Shown: in pieces, positions 15,043 to 24,095 of the stretch
How positions within the stretch are numbered: the first letter of the stretch is position 1
How the letters are laid out: each line of letters starts with the position of its first letter
Source of the DNA: Corynebacterium sp.
Lineage (GTDB): Bacteria; Actinomycetota; Actinomycetes; Mycobacteriales; Mycobacteriaceae
Direction: 5' to 3'
NCBI RefSeq assembly: GCF_030532965.1
Contig: NZ_JAUNKC010000003.1
Span: 1 to 64,000, forward strand
DNA: 64,000 bases
Position numbers and translations under genes: made by a program
The notes under the pieces: model-generated
The model's database searches: none
Told to the model about the DNA's origin: nothing
Seen by the model: the letters and a program-made list of their open reading frames with translations, nothing else

Positions 15043-17936
15043 TGTTTCTCCCAGTGCGTGAGCACTTCGGCAAGAAGGTCATTCATCTCTTGGTCACTAA
15101 AAATACTTCTGCGAGCTTGAATTTCCAGGAAATAGTCAGGCCCACATCGCAAGACGTAGGCCATAGCATCAAATTTCACATCGACCTCCATAGTGGTGAC
15201 ACCTGGAACCGGTGACGAAGCTACTTCCATGTGTGAAGCAAAAAACCCAGTGATGGGAAAGCGATCCTCACTTGTGGGCTGACCCAAATCATCCATAACC
15301 TGGTCATATTGATAATCCTGGTTTTCTAAGGCTCCGAGCAAACGATCTTGCAGCACAGCTGGGGTGACTTCGTCCGCACGCAAACGCACGAGCACCAAGC
15401 TGATGAAGTTGCCAACGGTTTCCGCAACTCCACTAACGGTGCGCCCAAGACCAGGAGTACCGATTAAGAAATCCGTACGACCAGTACGTGACATGAACTC
15501 ACGAAACATCCCCAACATCACCCCCTGGAAAGGCGTGATACCACGAACCCGACTAGCTTGTACCAGTTCTGCCGGAATTGGGCATACTGCTTTCCATGCT
15601 CCTGAATCGTCCCTGGTGGACTCCATCACAATAGGCAGCTCAGGCGGATCTGCAAGCTGTTGTTCCCACCAGGCTTGGGAAACCGTACGTGGTTCAAGGT
15701 TGGTAAACTCTGCGTAGGTTAAAGCTGTAGGTTCAGCTAATTGCTTTTCCTGCAGCAAATCCGTCGCCTCTTTGCGTAGCACCGACTGACTGTGCCCGTC
15801 GCAAAAAAGGTGGTGGATAACCCAACATAATTGTCCATCTACCAAAGCCCAACGATGGGGTGGATACTGTTCAACGGGGATAGGTTCACCGAGTTGCTGA
15901 TCCCATTCAGCTTTGTGGAGGTGCTTGATCGGCGGAAGTACACACTCTTGCTCTGATCGAAAATGTTGCAGCCCTTGCGTGGTGTCGATGGTGCACCGCA
16001 GACTGTCGTGCCGGGACACAAGAGTGTGAACTGTTTGTGTCGCTACCTTTAAAGCAGTCTCCAAATCGTCCCTTAATTCCGGTGGAAGCGGGACCGCCGT
16101 GGTCATGTTTGCCCAGTTACGATTTCCATTCGGTAGATACACTCGTGCGTAGCGGCGCTGTCTGGCAGTCATTGGCAGCGTTCCTGAAAAATCCTGAAAC
16201 TCTGGTGCTCTCGGTCGTGTTGATGACAGGTTGTGTTGCGTGTTTTCTAAAGAAGGAGTGTGTTCTACAGATACCGCAACGGCATGTGGAGTGCGTAACT
16301 CAAAAAGAGTACGCATACTGACGTTCACCCCGACAGCAGCTAGTTTCGTTGCCCACACAGCAGCCTCTAACGAAGTGCCGCCTGCAGCGAAGAAATCTTC
16401 ACTTGGGCCAATTTTAATCCCAAGAGCCTCAGCTGCACAGTCACAGATTTGACGAAGCAACGGACTTTCAGTGTTACTAGAATTGTGAAGCACATCAGCG
16501 TCGTCATGCAGAATCTTTCGCAGTGCCGTACGATCAAGCTTTCCTCGATAATTGAGCGGCAACTCCTCGAGCACTAGTAACCGTGCAGGCACGTGCGTAG
16601 TTGGCAGCAGATTCGCCAGTTCACCAAAAAGTTCTGAGGCGTTTCTGGTGGCGCTCTGCGCAAAAGCGGCCAGGGTAGTTCCCAACTCCTCCTCCACGGC
16701 TAAGACAGTTGCGTTTTCGACACCTGCACAGCTGGCAATCACCGCAGCCACCTCAGTCGTGTTCACCCGGACACCTGCAACCTTGACTTGTTGGTCAGTA
16801 CGTCCTTCGATGACAAGTCCATGGTCGGTATCCCTACCTAAATCGCCAGTGGCAAACCACCACCGACCCCCTTCCTGGTAGAAGGAAGAATCCTCGCGGT
16901 TCAGATAACCATTAAGTACAAAACTAGGACTGATATGGACTTCACCCTCACGAAGTGTGAACTGTGTGCCGGGAAGCGGGTTTCCAACTGGACAAACGCC
17001 AAGGCCTTCCCATTCCGTTGCATCAAAGAAGAACTTCGCAAGGGTCGTTTCGCTTGGGCCGTAAAGATTGATCACCTTTGCATGTGGGGCAAATGTTTTT
17101 AACGCGGTGATGTGTTGTAGATAAAGCGGTTCGCCCGCGAAAAACACAAGCCGAAGTGTCTGAGAACAACCATGTGCGCGTCTTAGCCAGCGCATCGCGA
17201 GGCTCGGCACCACGTGGCAGACAGTAATATCCTCGTCAAGGAAAAGTGTTGCTGGATTACGGCAATCTTCTTCGCTAGGTAACACGAGTGTTGCACCAGC
17301 TGCCAGTGGAGTAAGTGCATCGCGTAAAAATACATCAAATGTTGGTGGCGTTAAGCAAGCACATCGATCGCGATCCGTGATTGCAAAAGTGTCTACCTGC
17401 CAGTTAATGAATTCATTTAAACCTATACCAGAACCAATGATTCCTTTAGGTTTTCCTGTAGTTCCGGAGCTAAACACCACATAGTTAGATACGGCATTTA
17501 TGCGAGAAAGAGCTGCATTGGGATGGGGACCAACTACCTGAACATCGAGAGCCGCCCAACTGCAAGGCTTTTTTGGGCTTGAATCAGTTGCAAGGACTGC
17601 AGAAACACCGGTTTGTTCTAGAATCTGAGGCACGTGGAAGTGTGTGCATAGAGCAAAATCGAGCCCGGATTGAAGACAAGCAAGTAGCGCTACTACAGTC
17701 TCTGCGGTAGGCCGGTCGTGCTGTCCTGCAATGGCTACAAGCCCGCCTGATGGACACGCATCCTCAAGCCTAGCTGCAAGTTTTGTGACCGCATCCCCTA
17801 GTTCTTTGCGTGAAATCTCGGTGCGCAGATCTTTGTCTCGTACAACAATTGCAGGTGCCGCAGGATCATTACTGTTCCAGCTTTGAATGTGATCGATAAC
17901 TTCCCTAGGACACGAATTCGTATACGAAGACTGCAT
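15036..17936 (-). CDS. Single-module NRPS, A-PCP-C architecture without thioesterase
   Basis: A 966-residue nonribosomal peptide synthetase. The adenylation domain (about 1-475) has core motifs YVVFSSGTTGKPKG (152-165), NLYGPSE (290-296), ATGD (362-365), KVAGVRVNTTE, and LNYRGKLDR with the catalytic Lys466. The carrier domain (about 485-555) has FFAAGGTSLEA with the phosphopantetheine site Ser522. The condensation domain (about 585-966) has the active HHLFCDG (708-714), IGTPGLGR and VGNFISL. There is no thioesterase, reductase or epimerase. Aligned by eye to GrsA, the specificity residues are D-V-R-H-F-A-L-L-A-K; Asp at the first position indicates an alpha-amino acid, but I know no match. 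Carrier-bound product is probably released by the C domain onto an amine. The gene starts two bases after the oxygenase stop. Confidence 0.92.
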   Translation of the reverse strand: MQSSYTNSCPREVIDHIQSWNSNDPAAPAIVVRDKDLRTEISRKELGDAVTKLAARLEDACPSGGLVAIAGQHDRPTAETVVALLACLQSGLDFALCTHFHVPQILEQTGVSAVLATDSSPKKPCSWAALDVQVVGPHPNAALSRINAVSNYVVFSSGTTGKPKGIIGSGIGLNEFINWQVDTFAITDRDRCACLTPPTFDVFLRDALTPLAAGATLVLPSEEDCRNPATLFLDEDITVCHVVPSLAMRWLRRAHGCSQTLRLVFFAGEPLYLQHITALKTFAPHAKVINLYGPSETTLAKFFFDATEWEGLGVCPVGNPLPGTQFTLREGEVHISPSFVLNGYLNREDSSFYQEGGRWWFATGDLGRDTDHGLVIEGRTDQQVKVAGVRVNTTEVAAVIASCAGVENATVLAVEEELGTTLAAFAQSATRNASELFGELANLLPTTHVPARLLVLEELPLNYRGKLDRTALRKILHDDADVLHNSSNTESPLLRQICDCAAEALGIKIGPSEDFFAAGGTSLEAAVWATKLAAVGVNVSMRTLFELRTPHAVAVSVEHTPSLENTQHNLSSTRPRAPEFQDFSGTLPMTARQRRYARVYLPNGNRNWANMTTAVPLPPELRDDLETALKVATQTVHTLVSRHDSLRCTIDTTQGLQHFRSEQECVLPPIKHLHKAEWDQQLGEPIPVEQYPPHRWALVDGQLCWVIHHLFCDGHSQSVLRKEATDLLQEKQLAEPTALTYAEFTNLEPRTVSQAWWEQQLADPPELPIVMESTRDDSGAWKAVCPIPAELVQASRVRGITPFQGVMLGMFREFMSRTGRTDFLIGTPGLGRTVSGVAETVGNFISLVLVRLRADEVTPAVLQDRLLGALENQDYQYDQVMDDLGQPTSEDRFPITGFFASHMEVASSPVPGVTTMEVDVKFDAMAYVLRCGPDYFLEIQARRSIFSDQEMNDLLAEVLTHWEKQC

Positions 17937-17938
17937 AT

Positions 17939-18940
17939 CTAACCCATGACCAGATAGTTGGTACCCGGCATGAAGTGTTTTGCATGCGGTGCCAAGTTAT
18001 CCACGTTCACCGTCTTCATGATCCACCGGTGCTTTAAAGATTCACCAGAGAGAACTTCAATTATCTCCTTTGCATGGATTGTGTGATTATTATATGTCGC
18101 AACAAACTGGCCTGGGGCAACAAAGAGCCGCTGCTTATTCGAATGGAGAGCTTCATTGATGCGTGGGATGAGCGCCTGCGCTCGTTCTGTCACTCCTACT
18201 GTTCGATTCTCGAAATAGCGTAGGTTTGTTACCTCACTAAGTACTGGGTGCCTAGGGGCTTCTCCAAGCTGAAGCGAGCCGTCTTTAACAGTCAAATCGT
18301 CATATGGCGTTGCGAACTCATGTGAGCGTAGGATTTCGATTTCTTCCTCAGTAAACTCCTGAAGAACGTCGATATTGCGTGTGAAGCTCGTATAGACCTT
18401 GTTCATCGGATCATTTCGCACACCCACCATATAAACTTGGTTTGGGCGAACGAAATGGTTCGCCAGATCCTTATGGAAGTATATTTCAGTAAGCGCTTTT
18501 TGGGATTGTGTGTTCTGTAGCTCTTGCTTTGGGTGAATATCCTGGAATACATCGCCGCCATTGACGTTCAGGTAAGAAATCGCCGGAGTCGCCGCTAATT
18601 GAGCAAACAATTCAAGAAAGCTCTCCGAATAGAAAGAGTTCTTACGGGCGCGCTTATCGTTGACCGGATCCGAAAAGTCCAGCAGAGGAACATCGTCGAC
18701 AGGAATATTGTCCACAACAAAAACTGGGTCAGCATCTCTATCCCAACGAGGTAAATCGGATATAAAATCCATGAAACGTTGAGGGATTAAATCATCGGTT
18801 ATAAGTCGACCGATTTGAAAACGGAATGCTTCGTATTGACGGTAAGGATTTGCCGAAATACTTTCGAAGGAATGCGCGAGGGATTTTTGTTCGTCATCGG
18901 TGAAAGTGAAAGCAGTTTTGATAGACCATGTAGTCGTCAT
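17939..18940 (-). CDS. Fe(II)/2-oxoglutarate oxygenase (clavaminate synthase-like)
   Basis: A 333-residue member of the clavaminate synthase/TauD-like non-haem iron oxygenases, a group that includes the amino acid hydroxylases VioC and AsnO. The facial triad is likely His156-x-Asp158 (IYFHKDLANHF) and His289 (NNHTIHAKE), with Arg305 (KHRWIMK) to hold 2-oxoglutarate. VGVRNDPMNKVYTS corresponds to the central strand region. Enzymes of this type hydroxylate, desaturate or epoxidise a free or carrier-bound amino acid. Being the second gene of the operon and adjacent to the NRPS suggests that it makes or tailors the activated residue. No metal-ligand residue is missing. Which amino acid it uses is unknown. 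Confidence 0.82.
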   Translation of the reverse strand: MTTTWSIKTAFTFTDDEQKSLAHSFESISANPYRQYEAFRFQIGRLITDDLIPQRFMDFISDLPRWDRDADPVFVVDNIPVDDVPLLDFSDPVNDKRARKNSFYSESFLELFAQLAATPAISYLNVNGGDVFQDIHPKQELQNTQSQKALTEIYFHKDLANHFVRPNQVYMVGVRNDPMNKVYTSFTRNIDVLQEFTEEEIEILRSHEFATPYDDLTVKDGSLQLGEAPRHPVLSEVTNLRYFENRTVGVTERAQALIPRINEALHSNKQRLFVAPGQFVATYNNHTIHAKEIIEVLSGESLKHRWIMKTVNVDNLAPHAKHFMPGTNYLVMG

Positions 18941-18994
18941 GCCAGGTCTCCTTTTTTATCAGTTACTCGGATAATTATTTAACTTGAATCAGTG

Positions 18995-20293
18995 TTAGCT
19001 GGTTTTGCTTTCCATATTGGACGCTAAAGTGATTTGCACAATTCCGGCAACAAGATACACGGTACCAAGAAGCAGCCAACCACTGTGTCCAAAAGTTACA
19101 ATCCAGCCGAGGCAAACCGGTGCAATTGAACGAGCAAGAGTTCGCCCAAAAGCATATGCAGCCTGGTATTCCTGATGATTGTTTTCTGGTGCTGCAGCAT
19201 AGGAAATGTGAAATTCTGCGCTGGACTGCCAGAGTTCACCGACCGTGAGGGCAATTACACTGCCAAGAAGACATACCAGAGCAAGTAATTCGCCAAAGTG
19301 ACTACTTCCAGCTAGCAGAACAGTCATTGTCACAGTGGCCATAGTTGCCACCGTTGTCACCACGGTAGGGCTTAGTTTCGCTGCCCGTTCAGTGTTGCGT
19401 AATTGAAATAGGATAACAATGCACGCGTTAATGGCCGCAGCAAGCCCAACGAGACTCATTTTATCCGAAAACTTCAGAAGCACTACCGCCGGTATCACGT
19501 ATGTGAGCACATCTGTATGTGTGGACAAAAGTCCATTAGTCACAAATAACCCAACATATCGGGCATCACGATACGGATTGGCATTGTTCGAAGTTATGGA
19601 TTTACGCACATGCGTTTTGCCAGACAGATCGCTGAGCGTTGTACGAGATCTCGAACGCGACGCTCGAACCAGCTGCCGGATCATGCTAAGGAAAGCAAGA
19701 AAAGTGAAAAAGCTTGCTAGCAGTATTGAGGCTCTTGCGCCGTAAGAACTAATCTTTAAAAATAGAGCTGCTAATAGGCCACCCAGGCCAATTCCAATGT
19801 TAGAGATAGTGCGGAGTGCCGCACGTGTCGTAGCTAGTGCACCAGTTGGGATCTCCATTTCTGCGATTAGCCCACCGACTGTTGCACCAATAGCCGCAGT
19901 ACAAAGCGAAAAAGCGATAATAACGCTTGTTCCTATCACCATGCCGAAAGTCAACTGCCAACCGATAAGTACTATTGATTGAATCAGCAGGGCGTACGTG
20001 TACACCGTTTGGGAACTGAAAATTCGGGCAAGTCTGCCAATAATGGGAATTGCGGCCAACCCGGTAAAACTACCAATGCTCGCTGCCCGCGTGAGACTTG
20101 CAATATCAAATCCATGGTTGGTGTTGAAAAATAAAACCATCGTCGCAATAACGAGACCAGCGGAAGTTGAAGCCAACAAATTGGTAACAGCAAAATGAGA
20201 AGCCTCTCCATTAGGCCAGTTCGAAGGCTTTGCAAGCTTAAATACGCCAATAGTGCGATTTGGTTGTACGAAAAGTGCTCTCTGGCTACGCAT
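18995..20293 (-). CDS. MFS transporter, probable product exporter
   Basis: A 432-residue major facilitator with about twelve hydrophobic segments, for example LLASTSAGLVIATMVLFF and the final WLLLGTVYLVAGIVQITLA. A central basic loop (RASRSRSRTTLSDLSGKTHV) separates the two halves, as is usual in this superfamily. It heads the five-gene operon and probably exports the product or protects the producer. I start at ATG 20293, placed four bases after AAGGGAGGG; the frame also allows GTG 20308, which would put that ribosome site inside the gene. A gap of 54 bases follows before the oxygenase gene. Drug efflux or precursor uptake cannot be excluded. Confidence 0.85.
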   Translation of the reverse strand: MRSQRALFVQPNRTIGVFKLAKPSNWPNGEASHFAVTNLLASTSAGLVIATMVLFFNTNHGFDIASLTRAASIGSFTGLAAIPIIGRLARIFSSQTVYTYALLIQSIVLIGWQLTFGMVIGTSVIIAFSLCTAAIGATVGGLIAEMEIPTGALATTRAALRTISNIGIGLGGLLAALFLKISSYGARASILLASFFTFLAFLSMIRQLVRASRSRSRTTLSDLSGKTHVRKSITSNNANPYRDARYVGLFVTNGLLSTHTDVLTYVIPAVVLLKFSDKMSLVGLAAAINACIVILFQLRNTERAAKLSPTVVTTVATMATVTMTVLLAGSSHFGELLALVCLLGSVIALTVGELWQSSAEFHISYAAAPENNHQEYQAAYAFGRTLARSIAPVCLGWIVTFGHSGWLLLGTVYLVAGIVQITLASNMESKTS

Positions 20294-20345
20294 TTCCCTC
20301 CCTTCCACCTAGTCTAAGAATTGCTAATACGTGACGGAAAATACA

Positions 20346-20374
20346 ATTATTTCCGATTGTGATATGCAAGTCAA
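20346..20374 (-). promoter_or_regulatory. Predicted sigma-A promoter of the NRPS operon
   Basis: On the minus strand TTGACT (20369-20374) and AATAAT (20346-20351) are separated by 17 bases, and the ATG of the exporter lies about 50 bases downstream. An imperfect inverted repeat, GGAAA to TTTCC, covers the -10 region (20336-20354) and could bind a regulator. Prediction by consensus only. Confidence 0.5.
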
Positions 20375-20816
20375 TTCTGATAAATGAAGTTCAAGTATTG
20401 TTACGTGTGGGCATTTTAGAGCTGATCCTCCTAGTTCCATGCTCGTCCTGGGGCAAAGCTTCAGGACAGGCGAAAGATGAATCAAGAAACTTATACGATT
20501 CAATGCATGGAACCTCCCCGCGCTTGACTGAAAGTGTGTCCGTTTCCGAGCGTGAACACAGTTTAGCGGGGTTAACGTGGCGTTGTATATGCTTCCGAAC
20601 CATATACAACAGTGGTGACGTCAGAAAGACCGTGGGTTGGCATTGAAATATGCTTTGGCGTTTAGTTAAATCATTCTTTTCCTACAACCAACCCCGGTGC
20701 ACGGTTGGTCCAGGGACAATAAAAGAATACAACCACCAGCGCCGGGACACTAAGACATTGACTGGACACTTTTTATCCGTTAACGCACCTTTAAGGACAG
20801 CCCACAGATAAGCAAA
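20375..20816. other. Non-coding stretch between the NRPS operon and tRNA-fMet
   Basis: About 440 bases without a convincing gene. Open frames of 95 codons (+) and 72 codons (-) lack ribosome sites and family-like composition. Two small inverted repeats are present: GTCCTG/CAGGAC at 20445-20467 and CCAACC/GGTTGG at 20688-20708. No copy of the tRNA 3' end that could mark an attachment site was found. Confidence 0.5.
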
Positions 20817-20842
20817 GGGGCCATCTCTTTCGAGACGGCCCC
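20817..20842 (-). terminator. Terminator of tRNA-fMet
   Basis: GGGGCC-TCTC and GAGA-GGCCCC form an 11-bp stem with one G-U pair and a four-base loop, nine bases past the tRNA 3' end. On the minus strand it is followed by TTTGCTTATCTG, a modest T-rich tail. Confidence 0.7.
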
Positions 20843-20851
20843 TGGTTTTAG

Positions 20852-20925
20852 TAGCGGGGACAGGATTCGAACCTGCGACCTCTGGGTTATGAGCCCAGCG
20901 AGCTACCGAGCTGCTCCACCCCGCG
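20852..20925 (-). tRNA. Initiator tRNA-fMet (CAT)
   Basis: A 74-base tRNA on the minus strand, with anticodon loop CTCATAA. Initiator features are visible: three consecutive G-C pairs in the anticodon stem (GGG/CCC) and an unpaired first acceptor position (C1 opposite T72). The T arm contains GGTTCGAATCC. The gene ends with the discriminator A; CCA is not encoded. Its 3' end faces the NRPS operon, a position where islands often insert. Confidence 0.95.
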
Positions 20926-20992
20926 CCGTGAAGCGAAGAACATGCGTTCCTTGCAACGGGTGATTACTTTACCCAGCTTGCAGTTAAAGCAC

Positions 20993-21041
20993 AAATCCCC
21001 AGCATATAAACCCATTGTTGTGGGTTTTATGCCGGGGATTT
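20993..21041 (-). terminator. Long hairpin downstream of the UPF0182 gene
   Basis: Arms AAATCCCC...AAACCCA and TGGGTTT...GGGGATTT pair over about 21 bases with one bulge and one mismatch, starting 15 bases past the UPF0182 stop. TTTG follows on the minus side. It separates that gene from the tRNA. Confidence 0.65.
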
Positions 21042-21055
21042 CGCTGGGGTGTTAG

Positions 21056-24019
21056 TTACTTGGCAATCTTTTGGTAATCCTCAACTGCCTTATCCAACGC
21101 ATCCAATGCCTTGCCGTATTCCTCATGGGTGCCGCTGCGGGCATCGCGTAGCTTATCCAGGGCTTCGTTAATTCCCTTGATGGCCTCAGCTTCATTTGCC
21201 GCAGCTGCTGGTGGGGTCGGAACGTCTTGTTGTTGCTCCCCATCAGTTGGCGCGCTATCAGATTCGGTCGGAGCGGTGGTGATTCCTTCCGCCTCCGCCA
21301 AGTCCTGGGCGGCACGCGGATCGATACCAACCTGGGCTAGTGCCTCAGAAACTGTTGGTGCGTAGCCAACTTGTCCCTTGTAGGAGACCAGTACGCGCAG
21401 CAGCTTCGGGAACGCCGACTCTTGGCCTTTGCGCTTGGAGTAGATCGGCTCCACGTAGAGGATTTCGCCGCCACCGACCGGCAGGGTCAGGAGGTTGCCG
21501 TTCTTCAAATCCGTTGTGGCCTTCCACAAGGTCTGGTCGCGGGCAACCTGGTCGGAGGAGATCATGGTGTCCTGCGCCTGTTGCGGCCCCTGGGTCAGGG
21601 TGTCGGTCGGCAGAACCCTAACCGTGATCTTGCCGTAGGTCTGCGGGTCGGAGCTCACCGACATGTGGGCAGCCAAGTACTGGCGGTTAAGACCACGGAA
21701 CGGGGTGATGAGCTGGAACGACGGCTTGCCGGATTCCGGGTCGGCGGCAACAACGTAGAACGGCGGCTGTGCAGCCCGATTGCTTTCATCGGCGGACGGA
21801 TCATCCGGAACAGACCAGAACCGGTCGTTGGTGAAGAAGTCGCGTGCCTCATCCACATGGTAGCGGGCCAAAATGGCGCGCTGCACCTTGAACATATCCT
21901 GCGGGTAGCGGATGTGGTCCATCAGCTCGGTGGAGATTTCTTCCTTTGGCTTGACGGTGTCGGGGAAAACGCCCATCCATGCCTTCAGAACCGGGTCTTG
22001 TTTATCAAACTGATAGAGCTCCACGGAACCGTCGTAAGCATCCACGACTGCCTTCACCGAATTTCGGATGTAGCCGACTTCGTCGGTAACCAGCGGACGC
22101 TGAGCGGAACCAACATCACCGGAGGTGTCGTTGGTGGCGGCGGTCAGGCTGGTACGGGATGCGTACGGCAGGCTACCTAGCGTGGTATAGCCGTCGACGA
22201 TCCACTTGATTCGGCCATCGATAACCGCCGGGTAGGTGGTGGAATCGGTGGTCAGCCACGGGGCGACTTTGTGCACCCGGGTACGTGGGTCACGTTCAAA
22301 CAGGATCTTCGACTTGGAATTTACCCGCTCGGAAAGGATGAGGTTGAGTTCCTGGTACCGGGCGGCGAACGCTGCGCGATTGAAGAAGTTACCGATGTCG
22401 ACGCCACCTTTACCGGCATAGGTGTAGGTGGAGGAGTCGGTATCGTATTCCACCGAATTTCCGTTATCGGAACCAACCACGGCGTAATCCTTGCCATCCT
22501 CGGCAGAAGAGATCAGCGGGCCGAAGTAGACGCGTGGTTCTTTGACCACGATGCCGAGTTTCTTTGCGTCCTCGTCGGTGGTCTGCAGATCGGAAACCGT
22601 AAAGACTGGATAGCCACCACGGGCGGAACCGACGTCGCGGGCTACTTCATCCACCTGGTTAGCCTGGGCCGCCACGAACCCATTGCCGTGGGTGTAGACG
22701 GTGTGCCGGTTAATCCAGTTTTGCTGGTTTTCCCGCAGCGAATTGGGATTGATTTCACGGGCGGCAACCACGAAGTCGCGCAGTTCGCCGTCGATCTCGT
22801 AGCGGTCCATCGCCAGCGATGCCGGGAAACCATAGAAGTTTTTCAGCTGTTGCAGCTGGGTGAAGGTTGGCGAGATGATCTCCGGATCAAGCAGGCGGAT
22901 ATTGGAAACCGTAGCAACGTCGGAGGCTACCGCATCTTTACTTGCCCCTTTGGCACCCCAGTTTTCCTGGTAGGTGACGTTTTCATCGGTCAAGCCGTAG
23001 GCGAAGCGGGTTGCCTCAATATTGCGGGAGATGTATTCACTTTCCTTCTCCGCGCGGTTGGGCTGAACCGAGAACCGTTCCATCATGATCGGCCAGGCGT
23101 TTCCGATCACAAGCGAGGACAGCACCATCAAAACGGTGGTCAGCGCAGGAATCCGCAAGTCTTTCAGGAAGATAACACTGAAGAAGCTAACCGCAACCAA
23201 GATGGCGATGAACAGCAGAATCAACTTGGCAGGAAGCACCGCATGAATATCGGTGTAGGAGGCACCGACGAAAGTCTCGTGCCGGTTCAGCAGCAGATCG
23301 TAGCGGTCCAACCAATACCCCACTGCCTTCAGCAACATCCAGATACCGGCGGTTACCGCGAGTTGGATCTGGGCGTAGCGAGCGATGCGGGATTTCTGAC
23401 CGGCGGCCGCATTACCAGCCGTGATATTGCCGAGGAGATAGTGACCAATGAGCGCGATGATGAACGCCAGAACCAAAAGCGTCGATAAGGTGCCCACCAC
23501 GAGCCGAATCATCGGCAGGGTAAACGCATAGAAGCCGTAGTCCACGCCGAATTGTTGGTCGGTCATTCCGAAATCTTGGCGGTTTAAGAACAGCTGTACT
23601 ACCCGCCAGCTTCGTTGGCCGAGGAAACCAGCAACCACGCCGACGATGAGGGGTAAGAACTGCAAGACCTTTCGGGTGGTGCGATCGAGCTGCTTGCGGT
23701 ACTCGTACATTTGCCGATCAAGCTCGAACATCCGGGATTCCTCGGACGGCCGACCCCGCAGGGTGATGGTGGCTGCGATCCACACGACAAGCGCGGAGAT
23801 CAGTCCGAAACCGACAAAGAGCGCGATGCGGGTCAGGATTACTTTGTTAAACACCCCCCTAAAGTCCACTTCGCCGAACCACAATAAGTCAGTATAGAAA
23901 CTGATAAGTGTGGGGACGATAGTGCCTAGAATGAACAAAACCAACACAATGATCGATACCAGTCGCGGTGGTCGACCAACTTGTGGGGTTGGTGGAGTTA
24001 GGCCAGTAGCCAACGCCAT
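21056..24019 (-). CDS. UPF0182 family membrane protein
   Basis: A 987-residue member of UPF0182 (COG1615), orthologous by context to M. tuberculosis Rv3193c. The N-terminal third has about seven hydrophobic segments, beginning LVSIIVLVLFILGTIVPTLI. A large, mostly polar region follows, expected outside the membrane, with ENWGAKGASK, RVHKVAPWLTTD and VKAVVDAYDGSVELYQFD among the family-typical stretches. The C terminus is acidic and Ala/Pro-rich, then ends in a helical tail (ALDALDKAVEDYQKIAK). The function of the family is not established; a role in the envelope is inferred from topology. It diverges from the PPA1309-like gene, 76 bases away. The length is normal for the family. Confidence 0.9.
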   Translation of the reverse strand: MALATGLTPPTPQVGRPPRLVSIIVLVLFILGTIVPTLISFYTDLLWFGEVDFRGVFNKVILTRIALFVGFGLISALVVWIAATITLRGRPSEESRMFELDRQMYEYRKQLDRTTRKVLQFLPLIVGVVAGFLGQRSWRVVQLFLNRQDFGMTDQQFGVDYGFYAFTLPMIRLVVGTLSTLLVLAFIIALIGHYLLGNITAGNAAAGQKSRIARYAQIQLAVTAGIWMLLKAVGYWLDRYDLLLNRHETFVGASYTDIHAVLPAKLILLFIAILVAVSFFSVIFLKDLRIPALTTVLMVLSSLVIGNAWPIMMERFSVQPNRAEKESEYISRNIEATRFAYGLTDENVTYQENWGAKGASKDAVASDVATVSNIRLLDPEIISPTFTQLQQLKNFYGFPASLAMDRYEIDGELRDFVVAAREINPNSLRENQQNWINRHTVYTHGNGFVAAQANQVDEVARDVGSARGGYPVFTVSDLQTTDEDAKKLGIVVKEPRVYFGPLISSAEDGKDYAVVGSDNGNSVEYDTDSSTYTYAGKGGVDIGNFFNRAAFAARYQELNLILSERVNSKSKILFERDPRTRVHKVAPWLTTDSTTYPAVIDGRIKWIVDGYTTLGSLPYASRTSLTAATNDTSGDVGSAQRPLVTDEVGYIRNSVKAVVDAYDGSVELYQFDKQDPVLKAWMGVFPDTVKPKEEISTELMDHIRYPQDMFKVQRAILARYHVDEARDFFTNDRFWSVPDDPSADESNRAAQPPFYVVAADPESGKPSFQLITPFRGLNRQYLAAHMSVSSDPQTYGKITVRVLPTDTLTQGPQQAQDTMISSDQVARDQTLWKATTDLKNGNLLTLPVGGGEILYVEPIYSKRKGQESAFPKLLRVLVSYKGQVGYAPTVSEALAQVGIDPRAAQDLAEAEGITTAPTESDSAPTDGEQQQDVPTPPAAAANEAEAIKGINEALDKLRDARSGTHEEYGKALDALDKAVEDYQKIAK

Positions 24020-24095
24020 CTCCTTTTTCGTTGTTGGGGTTAATCACAGGTAGTCTCCTACTTTACCGACTTATATCTGGGAAGGACAGTGAGCA

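Noticed and set aside
20359..20646. 95-codon frame on the + strand next to the NRPS operon
   Set aside because: It overlaps the predicted promoter, has no ribosome site, and its composition is not protein-like.
12713..20925. Island with integrase and attachment repeats
   Set aside because: No integrase, transposase or duplicated tRNA 3' end was found; only composition and position suggest transfer.
22271..23488. Open frame of 405 codons on the + strand
   Set aside because: It is antisense to the UPF0182 gene, which has family-typical sequence throughout.
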